Positions 21,868 through 30,210 of a stretch of 64,000 bases of DNA are shown here, in pieces. The DNA is from Dryocosmus kuriphilus (Eukaryota > Arthropoda > Insecta > Hymenoptera > Cynipidae). The stretch is taken from positions 47,433,356 to 47,497,355 of the forward strand of contig CM076192.1 of NCBI GenBank assembly GCA_038277395.1, read 5' to 3'. Position 1 is the stretch's first letter. Every line of letters starts with the position of its first letter. A program made the position numbers and the translations under genes. A model generated the notes under the pieces. It was not told the origin of the DNA. It searched no databases and saw only the letters and a list, made by a program, of their open reading frames with translations.

Positions 21868-22738
21868 TAACATGCCACTTCAAAAATGTGTTGAAAACCA
21901 TGCTATTTTAAAACTGCGTTGGAAAACACGCCATTTCAAAACTGCGTTGAAGAACATGCCATTTCGGGGAACAAGTAAAAAATGCCATTTCGGTCGCTTT
22001 TTTCCCAAGTGGCATTTTTTTGCTGTCAAAATTTGTTTTTTCTTCCTTTCTTGCTTTTTTTTCTAATTTGACATATTACAAGAGAAGAAGCATGTTTTCA
22101 AACTAATTTTAACAAATTTCACTGTTTTAGGGTAATATTTTTGTCATTTTTCTATGAAAAAAAATGAGAACATTTTTTTTCATATCAAGCTATTATATAT
22201 AGATATCGTTTTAATAAAAAATGTTTCATAACATTGGTGTAACATACTTCGCATTATTGCTGTTGCTAAATTTATTGTATTTTTGCATTTTGTACAAAAT
22301 ATACTACGTTAATCAATGTTGCTGAATTTTTAAATGTATATTGGTCATATTGTTGCTGATAAGAAATTATGAGCATGATAAATTGAACTGAAAATTAAAT
22401 TTCATAAAAGCTCAAATTTAGACAAAAAATAGTGAATTATGTAATATATGTTTTAATTTTTCGAAATGGACCTTTTTTGAGTTTTTGTCTGAAACGGTGC
22501 TTTCGGTGAAATGGCATGTTCTTCAATGGAGCGGCTATCGTTTGCGTCAGTTTTCCCAGAACTGCCGTTCTTTGCCTATCCCTTTTCCAGCTGGAAAAAA
22601 TATTGGACCCTCATTAAGTGACGCAAACGATATACGCCCCTTCAATGCAGTTTCGGAGTGTTTTTTTTTTTTTCAACGCAGTTTTGAAATGACACGGTTT
22701 TCAACACATTTTAGAAATGCCCGAAAAACTTCCATCTT
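21868..22738. mobile_element. Non-autonomous element with ~110-bp terminal inverted repeats
   Basis: The left end (TGTGTTGAAAACCATGC, then AAACTGCGTTG) matches the complement of the right end (TTTCAACACATTTTAGAAATG preceded by CAACGCAGTTTTGAAATG). The arms contain internal repeats of ATGCCATTTC and AACTGCGTTGAA. The interior is AT-rich and non-coding. No target duplication could be fixed. Confidence 0.75.
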
Positions 22739-22739
22739 G

Positions 22740-23190
22740 GAGCCAGGTTCGGCGATATAAATTTTGGGACCCGGTACACATAGAGATCAGTGCGGTACGT
22801 GCATAATCTTGGGACCCCTTCTAGTAGTTATAAATTCATTATTTAAGGGTATGCGAAACTTAGATTGACCGACAAAGCCAGTCCTAAGATCGATATTTTT
22901 CCTCATATTTAAAAATAAGTGTTTTTAAAAAGCGGAAAAATTTTGAAAATATTAATTAATGCAAAAGGAACATGTGTGGCAAAGCGTAGAGTTCTGGAAA
23001 CAATAATAGTTTATTATAGAAATAATCAAATTTGCATTAGCAAATGCTTGCATAATTAAAGTTCCACTCAACACCGCTCCTTCAATGGCAGAGCGAAGGG
23101 GTGCGACACGCATCGGGTTTACTGAAACCCCGAATTTACATATCAGTTTATTTATTTGCACTATACATACAAAAATTATTGTAAATAATA
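22740..23190. other. AT-rich sequence, no gene seen
   Basis: No frames of interest or repeats noticed. If the candidate gene is real, this is intron. Confidence 0.4.
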
Positions 23191-23222
23191 TTTGCTAACG
23201 ATGTTTGCTTAATTTTCTTCAG

Positions 23223-23275
23223 GACAGAGGAGTCGTTTACCTCAATATTGCTCCACTCAGAAAATGACAAATTGA
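23223..23275 (+). CDS. Candidate second exon of the secreted-peptide gene
   Basis: A strong acceptor precedes it: branch point TGCTAAC at 23193-23199, a pyrimidine tract and CAG at 23220-23222. Reading in phase with the exon at 19072-19138 gives 16 further codons (starting QRSRLPQYC) and a TGA at 23273. The product would be a 39-residue precursor with a mature peptide of about 16-17 residues holding one Cys. ATTAAA at 23323 could be the polyadenylation signal. The 4.1-kb intron would hold four repeat insertions. Alternatively the agreement of phase is chance. Confidence 0.3.
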
Positions 23276-23667
23276 TTACAGAGTTTTTCTACAGCACGGT
23301 CGGTATTCCTGGGAATTTATTTATTAAAAATCGTTTTACATTATTCATACTTATATGGCGTATACAAACTTAGTATATTGTCCTCTTTTGTTTCTCTGAT
23401 AGTTTTAGGCCAATATACCCTATCATTTATAAAAAAGTTCTGAGATTCAAAAAACTGAAGAATTTATTAATCTGCTTTAAAATTTTTCCAGTTTTAATTT
23501 CACCGAAAAAAACTTTTTTCAAAATTCCTACTTAAATAATGTATACAAACGCAATTTATTGTCTTCTCATACATTCTCCAAAGTTTCAGTCCGATTTTTT
23601 AGTTACAATAAAAGTTGTGGGGTTCAAAAGTTAATGGATAAATCCTAAAAATTAAGATCGATAATGA

Positions 23668-23671
23668 CACT
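23668..23671. repeat. Target site duplication CACT (left) of the intact Gypsy element
   Basis: CACT lies directly outside the left LTR and again directly outside the right LTR at 33097-33100. A 4-bp duplication is normal for Ty3/Gypsy. Confidence 0.92.
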
Positions 23672-24068
23672 TGTAGAGCAGAGGATCTCACCGGGGAGGG
23701 AAAAGGATGAGGGCGCCGAGATTAAGGTAGAGACACAATTAAGTACCGGGTAATGGTAAAAGAAATAGATATATTTGAGACTTACAGCGATCGAAAGTGG
23801 TTTGCACCATAAATATAAGCGGAGCTGGGTTCAAGTCACACAAAAGACCCAGTGGTAGGTTATTGCAAATACTCCGTACATACGGCGGGCAGGAGAGCCA
23901 CCAAGAGACTCGACAAGACCAGTCCAAGAGAACCAACGCTGAGAAACAACTGACTGCACGAGCAACGAGAGCTGCCGCCAGCCACACGCACGGGATCCTT
24001 CGTGGATTCCCGAGCGGGCTCGGCAAAGGGTCCCGTCGCTCGGGCAACCACGCAACATCTATGTTACA
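23672..24068 (-). repeat. 3' LTR (left) of the intact Gypsy element
   Basis: 397 bp, TG at the left and CA at the right in plus orientation. Compared with 32700-33096 I see about five substitutions (for example G/A near 23714 and A/C near 23946) and no indel. Confidence 0.96.
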
Positions 24069-24084
24069 CCCCCCCCCCCCCTTT
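24069..24084 (-). promoter_or_regulatory. Polypurine tract of the intact Gypsy element
   Basis: On the minus strand an AAA-G(n) run ends directly at the TGTAAC start of the 3' LTR. It primes plus-strand DNA synthesis. The homopolymer length may be inaccurate. Confidence 0.85.
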
Positions 24085-24859
24085 AATGGGGCTCGGGTTT
24101 ATGCCCCGTTTCCCCGACCCTTCCGAACATAAAAATAAACTTGCACGTTCTCCTGTTCTTTTTTCTTAGCTCCTCCCTGTAGCTCTCCCATTCCCTCGTT
24201 GCCTCTTCCCTCGCTCTCCTCCATTCTTCCTCCGCTTTCCTTGCTTCCTCCTTCTTCCCTTCCTCCTCCTCTTCCTCTTGCCTCTTCCTTCTCTCTACCA
24301 CCTTCCTCCAGCTTGCTCCCCTTTCCCATTCAACCTTCCTTCTCCTTTCCGCCTCCTCCCTCTTCACTCCCTCTTTTATTTCCTTTGCCCTTGCCTCGAA
24401 CTCTCTCCTGAATTCGAGGGAGTGTCGCAGCGCCCTTTCCTCGAACTCAAGGGAGAGCTCGAGCAGTTTCTCCCTCAGCCCCTGCACCCTCTCCAGCCTT
24501 TCCTCCGCCGACCCCTCCAACTCCTCCTCAGACTCTGGTGGAGGAGACTTCGTTGTCGATGGTTGTGGTTCTTGTGGCGCTGGTGGCGCTGGTGGTGCTG
24601 GTGGCGCTGGCGGTGCTGCCAGCATTCGTCGGACGTGGCGGTGGGGGTGGTATGGAATGTCGCATTCCGCCACGCCCGACCTCCTCAATTGAAGCCACTT
24701 AAGTGCTTTGCACCTGTTAGCGTGGGCTGTTAGGGTTTCCCCTCGCAGCCCCGTCTGGCAGAAGTGGCATCTCATCTCGTTCATCTGGAAATTAATTATA
24801 CAACTGTTTTCCGTCCTGGAGTCTTTAGTTTTGGAGTCTGTCCGATTTGTACACCACAT
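24083..24859 (-). CDS. Accessory ORF B: C2HC finger plus long charged coiled coil
   Basis: 258 codons downstream of pol, in the env position but without signal peptide or membrane segment. Near residues 31-50 it has a finger CX2CX11HX3C (begins CHFC, ends HANRC), then a Pro/Ala stretch (about residues 81-95) and a Glu/Arg-rich region (about residues 110-235) predicted to be a coiled coil. The ATG at 24859 is in frame with an internal Met at 24784. That second Met directly follows a splice-acceptor-like TTTCCAG, so translation may begin there on a spliced RNA. The finger spacing equals that of ORF A and differs from the gag knuckle. The function is unknown; RNA or DNA binding is a guess. Confidence 0.75.
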   Translation of the reverse strand: MWCTNRTDSKTKDSRTENSCIINFQMNEMRCHFCQTGLRGETLTAHANRCKALKWLQLRRSGVAECDIPYHPHRHVRRMLAAPPAPPAPPAPPAPQEPQPSTTKSPPPESEEELEGSAEERLERVQGLREKLLELSLEFEERALRHSLEFRREFEARAKEIKEGVKREEAERRRKVEWERGASWRKVVERRKRQEEEEEEGKKEEARKAEEEWRRAREEATREWESYREELRKKNRRTCKFIFMFGRVGETGHKPEPH

Positions 24860-24937
24860 CTCCCTTGCCTTTTTGCCATTTAATAATAATGGGGAGAGAA
24901 AAAAAAAGAAAAAACTTTTACTTTAAATTTATCTTAC
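24785..24937 (-). promoter_or_regulatory. Candidate small intron before ORF B
   Basis: On the minus strand CCAG|GTAAG (donor at 24937) and, after a pyrimidine-rich stretch, AATTTCCAG (acceptor at 24785) frame 153 bp. Splicing would remove the first 25 codons of ORF B and place ATGAACGAG immediately after the junction. Subgenomic splicing is how Gypsy-type elements express post-pol genes. Here it is only predicted. Confidence 0.4.
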
Positions 24938-24951
24938 CTGGTTATATAATT

Positions 24952-25311
24952 TTATTCCTGTTCTAAGCCCGTTATGGTTTCCTGGTCTATATTTATTTCT
25001 AATTCATATTCTTCCTCTTTATCCCTTATTCTATCTTTGTCTGTTATTTTAATGGCTAATAAACCTTGTATTTTTCTATTAATACCTTCCCAGTTTCCCT
25101 GTATATACGTTTGTCCATTAGGGTTTGGAGTTGTGAAGTTATTTCTTAATCTGTAAGGTCTGTTGTTACAGAAGGAGTCGTGGATAACATAAATTACCCT
25201 CAGTATCAGGTTTTCACAAAATCTGCATTGTAATCCGTCCTGGTTGTTCCTAATTTTATTTTCCAATAATGAAATTGCTTCTTCCATTTCGATTTCCCAC
25301 TTCTCTTCCAT
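24952..25311 (-). CDS. Accessory ORF A: small acidic protein with a C2HC finger
   Basis: 119 codons beginning at an ATG 68 bp after the pol stop. Near residues 29-48 it carries CX2CX11HX3C (begins CRFC, ends HDSFC), the same spacing as ORF B. The N-terminus is a charged helix and the C-terminus is acidic (KEEEYELEINIDQE). There is no signal peptide or transmembrane segment, so it is not an envelope protein. Shared finger geometry suggests ORF A and ORF B arose by duplication or capture of one module. I know no named family for it. Confidence 0.75.
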   Translation of the reverse strand: MEEKWEIEMEEAISLLENKIRNNQDGLQCRFCENLILRVIYVIHDSFCNNRPYRLRNNFTTPNPNGQTYIQGNWEGINRKIQGLLAIKITDKDRIRDKEEEYELEINIDQETITGLEQE

Positions 25312-25379
25312 TTTTCGCTTGTTCCTATTATCGCAAAAATAAATTTCTATTTGTATTACTTGAGGTTGTTACTACTATC

Positions 25380-28112
25380 TTACTTTTCTAATTTTAGGTC
25401 GTTTATATTGAAGTTACCTATACTTTTCCCTTTTAGGTCTTTTAATTCGTAAATAGTTGGGGAAATTTTCTTTTTAATAATAAAGGGACCTTCGTATTGG
25501 TCGAACAATTTCCCTGCCTTCTTATCTGCTTTGTTAGATAGTTTGGTGACCTTTTTTAAAACCCTATCTCCCTTATTGAATTCTATTTCCCTTCTCCTTA
25601 AATTATACCTGTTTGCCTGTATATTGTTTGCCTGATCCAAATTCTTTTGGACTTCCTCCTTTATTATTTGTAGTTTTCTTAACCTATCGGTCCAATTATC
25701 TACATTTTGGAATTCTATTTCCTTGTCCGCTTCTACTTCTCGTTTCAGGGATTGGAGCGGTTCCAATTCGCGACCTAGATTCAAAAATGCTGGAGTAAAT
25801 TGTGTCTTCGAATTTTTACTCGTGTTTATCGCGAACTGTAGATCATCTATGTGTTCATCCCATGTAGAGTGATCATTTTCCAGATAAGCTTTGATAATCT
25901 GTTTAATTGTTCTATTGTACCTTTCGGTGGGATTTGCCTGGGGGTAGTATTTGGGGGTTTTGCTATGCCTTATACCGAATTTTTCTGTTAGTTCGCGAAT
26001 GGTTTTGTTCACAAATTCTGTGCCGTTGTCCGTGTGGAGAATTCGCGGTGTTCCCCAGCGAGAAATGACACGCTTGTGGAATTCGGATTCTATTATCTTC
26101 CCGGTTGCTTTTCTAATGGGGATAATTTCCACCCATTTGGTAAAAATATCCACGAAAACTAATATATATTGGTTTCTCCCTTTTTTCGATGTTGGTAGTG
26201 GTCCCATGATGTCTGCAGCAACCATGGTCCATGGTTCTTCTATTATTCTCTTTCCCATTAACCCTATTTTCGCCTGGTTACCCGGTTTCGTTCTTTGACA
26301 TACCGTACAGTTTTTCACGTATTTGATCACCTCCGAATACATCCCTGGCCAGAAGTAGCATTCGGAAATTCTCGCGTGTGTCTTTTCGGAGCCTAAATGT
26401 CCCGCTTGTGTACTGTCGTGGTTTTCTTTAAGGACTTGATTCCGTAACTTTTTTGGTACGACGAGTTTCCATGGGTCTGAGTCTGGTAATAGGATAGATT
26501 TTAAAGGGTCTGTTCTATAGAAATATAGTTGTGAGTCTCTAATTCTCCAATTTTCGTGTTCTTCCGGGTGTTTTTTAATTTGTCTGATTTTCGCGGAGTA
26601 CCATTCGTCAGTCTGGTCGTTCGAGTTCGTTTTCGGTTTTTGTGTGCTGCTTGCTAACGCGAACGCGACCTCGTTTGTTGCTTCTTTAGACCTAGATAGG
26701 GCGTCCGGCACTACGTTTGAACTACCCTTTCGATATACGATCTCATAATCGTATTCTAAGAGTTCTAATGCCCATCTGGCTAGTCTTCCAGTGGGGTTTT
26801 TGAGGTTATGGAGCCATTTTATTGCCAAATGGTCCGTGAGTACTTTGAATTTATAGCCTTCTAGGTATGGTCTAAATTTCCTAATAGCCCAAACTACGGC
26901 TAAGCATTCTTTTTCCGATGCTGAATATCGGGTTTCCGCGTCGTTGAGGGCTCTACTCGCGTAACCTATCACATAATTTTTCCCTTCGATTGTTTGGGTG
27001 AGTACGGCTCCTAAACCCGTATTGCTTGCGTCTGTTTCAAGCTGAAAAGGTTCTGTAAAATTTGGGCAAGTTAAAATTGGTGCTGATGTCAATAGATCTT
27101 TAATTTTTTGGAACGCTTCGTCTTGTTCCAAACCCCATTCCCATGCCTGTTTCTTTTTTAGCAATCTATTCAGGGGTTCGATTACTTCCGAAAAATTGGG
27201 TATGAACTTCCTATACCAACTAGTCATTCCTATAATTCTCTGAACCTGTTTCACGTTTTTTGGCTTTGGAAAGTTAAGTATTGGTTTGATTTTGTCATCA
27301 TCTACCTGTAAACCCTTTTCATTGACTCTAAAACCCAAGTACCTTATTTCCGAACATCCGAATTCACACTTCTCTGGACTGATTGTTAAGTTTGCGATTT
27401 TTAGTTTGTCTAAAACAATATTTAAGTATATTAAGTGGTCGTTGAAATTTTCGGTGACTATAATTATGTCGTCTAAATAGCAAAAAACATTTGGCTTTAG
27501 GTCTGGAGTTATTATTTTATCCATAAGCCTCTGGAATGTGGCTGGCGCATTTGTCAACCCGAATGGCATCCTGTTAAATTCAAACATGCCCTTACCGGGT
27601 ACTGTAAATGCTGTGATTGGTTTTGAATTTTCCTCCAAGGGGATTTGTAAATACGCCATTTTTAGATCAATTTTTGAAATAAATTTCGCTGCTCTAAGTG
27701 TGTCCAGAATTTCTGTCATGAGTGGGATAGGATAAAGGTCCTTTTTGGTTATGTTATTAACCTTACGAAAGTCTAGGCAAAACCTGTATTCCCCGTTTGG
27801 TTTTTTAATCATAACGATCGGGTTCGACCAATCTGAATGGGAATGTCTTATTATACCTTGTTCTAACATTTTATCTACCTCCTTGCATATTTCCTGTCTT
27901 ATTTTAGGGCTAACGTTGTAATATCGCTGTTTTATTGGGTTGTGTCCCTGAACATCAATCCTGTGTTCTGTTAAATGTGTTGCCCTGTGTTCTTTTCCCT
28001 GGTAAATTTTTATTTTATCCTCCAATAATTTTTTTAGTTGGGTTTGTTGACTGTCGTTCAGTTCAACAATACCCTCACAAATTTCCGAAGAACGACTATT
28101 GTTTTCTTCCAT
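25380..28112 (-). CDS. Pol polyprotein: reverse transcriptase, RNase H, integrase (910 aa, intact)
   Basis: RT about residues 75-250, with the first catalytic Asp in SKIDLKMAY (D149) and YLDD at 212-215. RNase H about 355-475, with LETDASNTGLG (D361) and LTDHLAIKWLHN. Integrase: zinc-binding H565, H572, C602, C605, then the DDE core ADIMGPLP (D634), HTDNGTEF (D695) and NPTERYNR (E729). A GPF-type module (YEGPFIIKKK) is near the C-terminus. No stop or frameshift interrupts it. The frame is open upstream of this ATG and overlaps the end of the protease ORF in the -1 frame, as usual for Gypsy gag-pol expression. Confidence 0.97.
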   Translation of the reverse strand: MEENNSRSSEICEGIVELNDSQQTQLKKLLEDKIKIYQGKEHRATHLTEHRIDVQGHNPIKQRYYNVSPKIRQEICKEVDKMLEQGIIRHSHSDWSNPIVMIKKPNGEYRFCLDFRKVNNITKKDLYPIPLMTEILDTLRAAKFISKIDLKMAYLQIPLEENSKPITAFTVPGKGMFEFNRMPFGLTNAPATFQRLMDKIITPDLKPNVFCYLDDIIIVTENFNDHLIYLNIVLDKLKIANLTISPEKCEFGCSEIRYLGFRVNEKGLQVDDDKIKPILNFPKPKNVKQVQRIIGMTSWYRKFIPNFSEVIEPLNRLLKKKQAWEWGLEQDEAFQKIKDLLTSAPILTCPNFTEPFQLETDASNTGLGAVLTQTIEGKNYVIGYASRALNDAETRYSASEKECLAVVWAIRKFRPYLEGYKFKVLTDHLAIKWLHNLKNPTGRLARWALELLEYDYEIVYRKGSSNVVPDALSRSKEATNEVAFALASSTQKPKTNSNDQTDEWYSAKIRQIKKHPEEHENWRIRDSQLYFYRTDPLKSILLPDSDPWKLVVPKKLRNQVLKENHDSTQAGHLGSEKTHARISECYFWPGMYSEVIKYVKNCTVCQRTKPGNQAKIGLMGKRIIEEPWTMVAADIMGPLPTSKKGRNQYILVFVDIFTKWVEIIPIRKATGKIIESEFHKRVISRWGTPRILHTDNGTEFVNKTIRELTEKFGIRHSKTPKYYPQANPTERYNRTIKQIIKAYLENDHSTWDEHIDDLQFAINTSKNSKTQFTPAFLNLGRELEPLQSLKREVEADKEIEFQNVDNWTDRLRKLQIIKEEVQKNLDQANNIQANRYNLRRREIEFNKGDRVLKKVTKLSNKADKKAGKLFDQYEGPFIIKKKISPTIYELKDLKGKSIGNFNINDLKLEK

Positions 28113-28165
28113 TATTCCCGGAGTATCACGAATATTATTTAACAGAATTGCCCTATTCTTAAAAT

Positions 28166-29218
28166 TTATCCAATGGTTTCTGTTTTTCTCTTCTTCCGAT
28201 TCGCCACCCTTTTCGGTTTTTTATCCGTTTTTGTAAACTCTTTTTGTTTAAGTTTACTATCCTGTTTCTTATTTTTACTCCTGTTTAAATTGTTTTCCCT
28301 TTTACCCGAATCCCTATTCTTCCGTTTAGGTGTGTTTAGGGTGTTAGTCTCATCGCTGGTTTCTTGGGTGGGGAAGTCTTCTAACGGTTGGAATTTATTG
28401 CTTGTGGGAATGTTTAATAAATTAGGTCTATCCTCGTCAGGATTTGTTTCAGGAGTTTGGGCGTACTTTATTTTTTGGGATGAGGATGGGTTTGAAGCTA
28501 CTAGGTGGGTTTCGCTACTTTCCCTTTTAAGTTTGTTCCTTTCTATTTCCCAGTTGCTTTTCAAACTAATTGTTCCTCCAAATTTGGGTTTCGATTCCGC
28601 GGTTTTATTTTCATTTTTACCTTCTAACTTATTCCTACTATATACATTTTTACCTTCTAACTTATTACTACTATTTACATTTTTCTTATTTCTATTCTGC
28701 TTAATTGTACTTTCAGGGTCTGTTTCTGGTTTGAGTAAGTCCTCGGTAATTGGTAGGGGTATTGAGTTGGGGTGTGCTTCCATTGGATAGCGTGTGGGTG
28801 GGTTTCCTGGTAGCCACCAGGTCTCTGAGTCATAGTCCAGAGTCATTCGTAAGCTTTTCAGCATATCTGTGCCTAATATTCCTAACGAATTAAGTTTTGG
28901 GACTAGCCTGAAAAGTACATGTTTAAACCTTTTACCTATCAATATTGGAATGACTACCTGCCCGATTATTTCGGCTTTTCCGCCGTTAGCGACTAATAAA
29001 CAATTAGAATCCGGTTTGAGGATACTAAATTTCGCTTTTTTAATTTTGCAAATTAATTTTTCTCCTGCGTATGAGTGTGAGGCACCTGTATCTATTAAAA
29101 TCCTGTATGACTCATTTTCAAATTTAGTCATAAGATGAAAACGCGTTTCTGTGGTTTCATCTTTATCCGAACTTAAATATTCTGGAGTTCCGACATTAGG
29201 TGTTATTTTATTTTTCGC
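28166..29218 (-). CDS. Aspartic protease region, in frame with gag after a UAG
   Basis: The frame is continuous with gag: the gag stop TAG (29219-29221) is followed by 350 open codons in the same frame. The protease active site RILIDTGASHSYAG begins about 90 bp in, near the Met at 29131. A flap/second motif IIGQVVIPILIG and LGILGTDMLKS follow. The C-terminal 150 residues are Lys/Asn/Ser-rich and repeat LEGKN(V/E). This region is probably made by UAG readthrough or reinitiation and is cleaved from a polyprotein. The pol frame begins in an overlap at the 3' end. Confidence 0.88.
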   Translation of the reverse strand, partial: AKNKITPNVGTPEYLSSDKDETTETRFHLMTKFENESYRILIDTGASHSYAGEKLICKIKKAKFSILKPDSNCLLVANGGKAEIIGQVVIPILIGKRFKHVLFRLVPKLNSLGILGTDMLKSLRMTLDYDSETWWLPGNPPTRYPMEAHPNSIPLPITEDLLKPETDPESTIKQNRNKKNVNSSNKLEGKNVYSRNKLEGKNENKTAESKPKFGGTISLKSNWEIERNKLKRESSETHLVASNPSSSQKIKYAQTPETNPDEDRPNLLNIPTSNKFQPLEDFPTQETSDETNTLNTPKRKNRDSGKRENNLNRSKNKKQDSKLKQKEFTKTDKKPKRVANRKKRKTETIG

Positions 29219-30193
29219 CTAATATCCGCCCTGGTAGTTTCCCTGGTTATATAAATAATAAGGACATTCCCGTTTAAAATGACCTGGCATTTTGCAATAA
29301 TAACAAGTCGAATCGCTGTTATCATTATCCCTCTTTGTTTTTTCTGAATTTGTATTTTTTCCTGCGCTTTGATTTTTATCGCCATTGTTTGGCTTTTGGG
29401 GATTCTTGTTCTTATTTTCCCCTGATGTGCTTTCTGTTTTTTCATTCGGAAATTCTATCATAGGGTTATTCTGATTTTGGTTTAAGCCTAATGCTGTTTG
29501 GTTAAATTGGGATAGCATCTGATTGTAGGGATTGAAATTTAATCTTGGAACATTATTTGGAAATCTGGGTTGGAATCCTGGTGGGATTCTAGGTCTGAAA
29601 TTGGGTCTTAGGTTCTGTTGAAATTGAGGTTGAAATGGTAAAAAAGGAAATCCGAATGGTGGGTATGGGTATCGATTTTTAAAAGGCTTTTTACCTTGAT
29701 TATTGAAATTTTTCCCGTTATTACTTTCCTTTTTATCCTCTTTATTGGGTTCCGAATTATTCTTGTCATTGTTTCCCCTTTGTTCCCTTTTTTCCTCTAT
29801 TTTAGGTTCTGTTATTTGTAAAACCTGACCTCTAATTTTTGATTTAACTAACTCTGTTTCCCATTCTTTTCCCAACTCCTCTAATTCTTCAAATGTCTGA
29901 AAATCGTTTCTCTTTATATACATTTTATATTCTATCCGGAGGTTTTCGTATGTTCGGCGCAATTCCCATTCCAAACTTTTTCTGGGGTATAGCTTGGTAA
30001 ATAACTTTCTGATTTCCGTTAAGTACGAGTGAATATCCTGAGTTCTTTTTTGATTACAAAACTTTATTTTTTGTCTAATTTCCTCGGAAAATTTCTCGTC
30101 AATGTATGCGCTTTTAAAATCATCAAAAAAGTCGGATAAGTTTCTCCACGAATTTTTATTAATTGAGAACCAGTCACGTGCATCCTCAATCAA
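29219..30193 (-). CDS. Gag, capsid C-terminal half and nucleocapsid
   Basis: The start given is not a true initiation site: the frame is the continuation of 30211-31254 after a one-base shift. It encodes the capsid helices (DARDWFSIN, then FKSAYIDEKF), a Pro/Phe/Asn-rich linker (FPFLPFQPQFQQ) and one CX2CX4HX4C knuckle (CYYCKMPGHFKREC), ending GNYQGGY-UAG. The linker is low-complexity and the knuckle would bind genomic RNA. The relative at 57940-58970 has the same order. Confidence 0.9.
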   Translation of the reverse strand: MIEDARDWFSINKNSWRNLSDFFDDFKSAYIDEKFSEEIRQKIKFCNQKRTQDIHSYLTEIRKLFTKLYPRKSLEWELRRTYENLRIEYKMYIKRNDFQTFEELEELGKEWETELVKSKIRGQVLQITEPKIEEKREQRGNNDKNNSEPNKEDKKESNNGKNFNNQGKKPFKNRYPYPPFGFPFLPFQPQFQQNLRPNFRPRIPPGFQPRFPNNVPRLNFNPYNQMLSQFNQTALGLNQNQNNPMIEFPNEKTESTSGENKNKNPQKPNNGDKNQSAGKNTNSEKTKRDNDNSDSTCYYCKMPGHFKRECPYYLYNQGNYQGGY

Positions 30194-30210
30194 TACCGCG
30201 TCTAAATTTT

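Noticed and set aside
23085..23160. Possible tRNA- or miRNA-like hairpin
   Set aside because: No cloverleaf with conserved tRNA positions, and only weak pairing.
23797..24132. Frames of 75-111 codons inside the Gypsy LTR
   Set aside because: They lie within the LTR, repeat in the other LTR, and show no domain. They are chance frames in non-coding DNA.
24083..24859. Accessory ORF B as an env gene
   Set aside because: It sits in the env position but has no signal peptide, membrane anchor or Cys-rich ectodomain. It is a C2HC/coiled-coil protein.
28180..28215. Canonical slippery heptamer for protease-pol frameshifting
   Set aside because: The overlap contains an A5 run, but the 0-frame reading is A_AAA_ACA and does not satisfy X_XXY_YYZ, so only a -1 overlap is claimed.
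28173..28790. Plus-strand 205-codon hydrophobic frame
   Set aside because: It is the antisense of the Lys/Asn-rich protease tail. Leu/Phe-rich shadows of A-rich coding sequence are expected.
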